In this document: positions 5,438 to 6,161 of the stretch, one piece after another | Position numbering within the stretch: the stretch's first letter is position 1 | How the letters are laid out: the number at the start of each line of letters is the position of its first letter | NCBI GenBank assembly: GCA_029939085.1 | Contig: JAOZTQ010000090.1 | Span: 1 to 6,161 of the forward strand | Reading direction: 5' to 3' | DNA from: Candidatus Nanopelagicales bacterium | Lineage (GTDB): Bacteria; Actinomycetota; Actinomycetes; S36-B12; GCA-2699445 | Length of the DNA: 6,161 nucleotides | Position numbers and translations under genes: made by a program | The notes under the pieces: model-generated | Seen by the model: the letters and a program-made list of their open reading frames with translations, nothing else | What the model was told of the DNA's origin: nothing | Database searches by the model: none

Positions 5438-6161
5438 ATGGCCTGGCTGAATCGTTCACTGCGGGTCGTCGCAGCAACGGCTCTTCTGTTTGCGTTGGGT
5501 TCACTGAGTCAATATCCGACCACATCTGATTTTCAACTCAGCGAAACAACGGCAGGAGAGAACGGCATCGCCAGCGAATCGATGACGATCGCGACTCAGA
5601 GGTCTCGTGGATACAACTTTCTCCTCGAGGACCCTGATCGGCGCTACGCAGGAAGATGGTGTCCTGGTGAGCTCCAGTTTCATATCGATACGACACTGTT
5701 GTCGGACAGCGAGTTGGATCGTGATGAAGAGATTCAACGCTGGATAGAGGTATTTGATGCCTGGGGCGTAGCTTCTCAAGATCGCTACCGTTTCAGCTAT
5801 CAGGGAGAGCGGAAATTAAACATCAAGCCCGATGGCGAACCCGAAATTGGGTCCATAGCGCCACGTTCGATCGGCATCACGTATGTGCGAGGGACACCCA
5901 CTAGAAGCGAATCCAACTACTTCGCCAAAGTTGTTGGCGGTCGCACCGCAGGCAACGCCGGCTTACAGGTGCATTCGTCTAACGGAACCGATGACACGGC
6001 ACTCATTGGCGACCGCGGTTTCATCCTTATCGATATTGATGACGCGAAAGATCTAAAGGCTAAAACGCTTCGCACGAGTCTCTACCAACATGAATCAGGC
6101 CATGCTCTTGGCTTAGGCCACGTTGCGAACAAAACGGCTCTGATGAATGGAACCTTAAGTA
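5438..6161 (+). CDS. Secreted metzincin (matrixin-like) zinc metalloprotease, partial at right edge
   Basis: Open from ATG 5438 to the window edge: 241 codons, no stop. An in-frame TAG at 5366-5368 limits extension, and ATG 5438 starts a clear export signal: MAWLNRSLR, then a hydrophobic core (VVAATALLFALGSL, 10-23). The cleavage site is not obvious. Residues 72-85 (GRWCPGELQFHIDT) and 101-120 (RWIEVFDAW through RYRFS) resemble the opening strands and helix of bacterial matrixin catalytic domains. HESGHALGLGH (218-228) is the complete metzincin zinc motif HExxHxxGxxH, with zinc ligands His218, His222 and His228 and catalytic base Glu219. ALMNG (234-238) looks like the Met-turn, with Met236. 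No pro-peptide cysteine switch is recognised. It probably hydrolyses proteins outside the cell; the substrate is unknown. No good ribosome site precedes the ATG, so leaderless translation is possible. It is transcribed away from the pilus operon. Confidence 0.85.
   Translation, partial: MAWLNRSLRVVAATALLFALGSLSQYPTTSDFQLSETTAGENGIASESMTIATQRSRGYNFLLEDPDRRYAGRWCPGELQFHIDTTLLSDSELDRDEEIQRWIEVFDAWGVASQDRYRFSYQGERKLNIKPDGEPEIGSIAPRSIGITYVRGTPTRSESNYFAKVVGGRTAGNAGLQVHSSNGTDDTALIGDRGFILIDIDDAKDLKAKTLRTSLYQHESGHALGLGHVANKTALMNGTLS

Noticed and set aside
5271..5525. Minus-strand 84-residue reading frame in the divergent intergenic region
   Set aside because: It has no recognisable domain and runs antisense over the start and signal sequence of the well-supported protease gene.
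5501..5779. Minus-strand 92-residue reading frame inside the protease gene
   Set aside because: It is antisense to coding sequence and its translation lacks any family feature.
1..6161. CRISPR array, tRNA or rRNA genes, insertion sequence or phage remnants
   Set aside because: No regularly spaced repeats, cloverleaf or rRNA-like stretches, transposase motifs or terminal repeats were seen on either strand by reading.

Overview
The window reads as chromosomal DNA of an actinomycete (Actinomycetota). Base composition is moderately GC-rich rather than extreme. The gene order is the conserved actinobacterial 'helicase/secretion neighborhood', known in Mycobacterium tuberculosis as Rv3660c-Rv3654c with the DEAH helicase Rv3649 nearby. 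The species cannot be named from this sequence.

Layout. (1) Bases 1-510, plus strand: the C-terminal end of a large DEAD/DEAH helicase with a DUF1998-type cysteine cluster (MrfA/YprA-like), open at the left edge. (2) Bases 530-5173, minus strand: a compact seven-gene Tad/Flp pilus operon. In transcription order it is an Ssd/CpaE-like ATPase, TadA, TadB, TadC, Flp pilin, TadE and a small TadE-like protein. The helicase and the last pilus gene converge, with 19 bases between their stops, over an inverted repeat that may terminate both transcripts. (3) Bases 5174-5437: a divergent intergenic region unusually rich in inverted repeats and RGTCCS-type direct repeats. (4) Bases 5438-6161, plus strand: the start of a secreted metzincin-type zinc protease, cut by the right edge just after its HExxHxxGxxH motif. 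It has no entry in the supplied computed ORF list, presumably because it has no stop in the window.

How the genes work together. The Ssd/CpaE-like protein probably places the machine. TadA powers it, TadB and TadC form the inner-membrane platform, and Flp is the major pilin. TadE and the TadE-like protein are probable minor pilins or pseudopilins. No secretin or CpaB-type gene is present, as expected for a cell without an outer membrane. No prepilin peptidase is present either, so one must be encoded elsewhere. Junctions are tight: a 1-base overlap for ssd/tadA, 4-base overlaps for tadB/tadC and tadE/TadE-like, and a 28-base overlap for flp/tadE. The exception is a 126-base gap before flp that carries a perfect small hairpin, a plausible point for separate control of the abundant pilin.

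The least expected elements are the divergently transcribed secreted metalloprotease, the repeat-dense control region between it and the pilus operon, and the Ssd P-loop, which lacks both lysines of the deviant Walker A motif.
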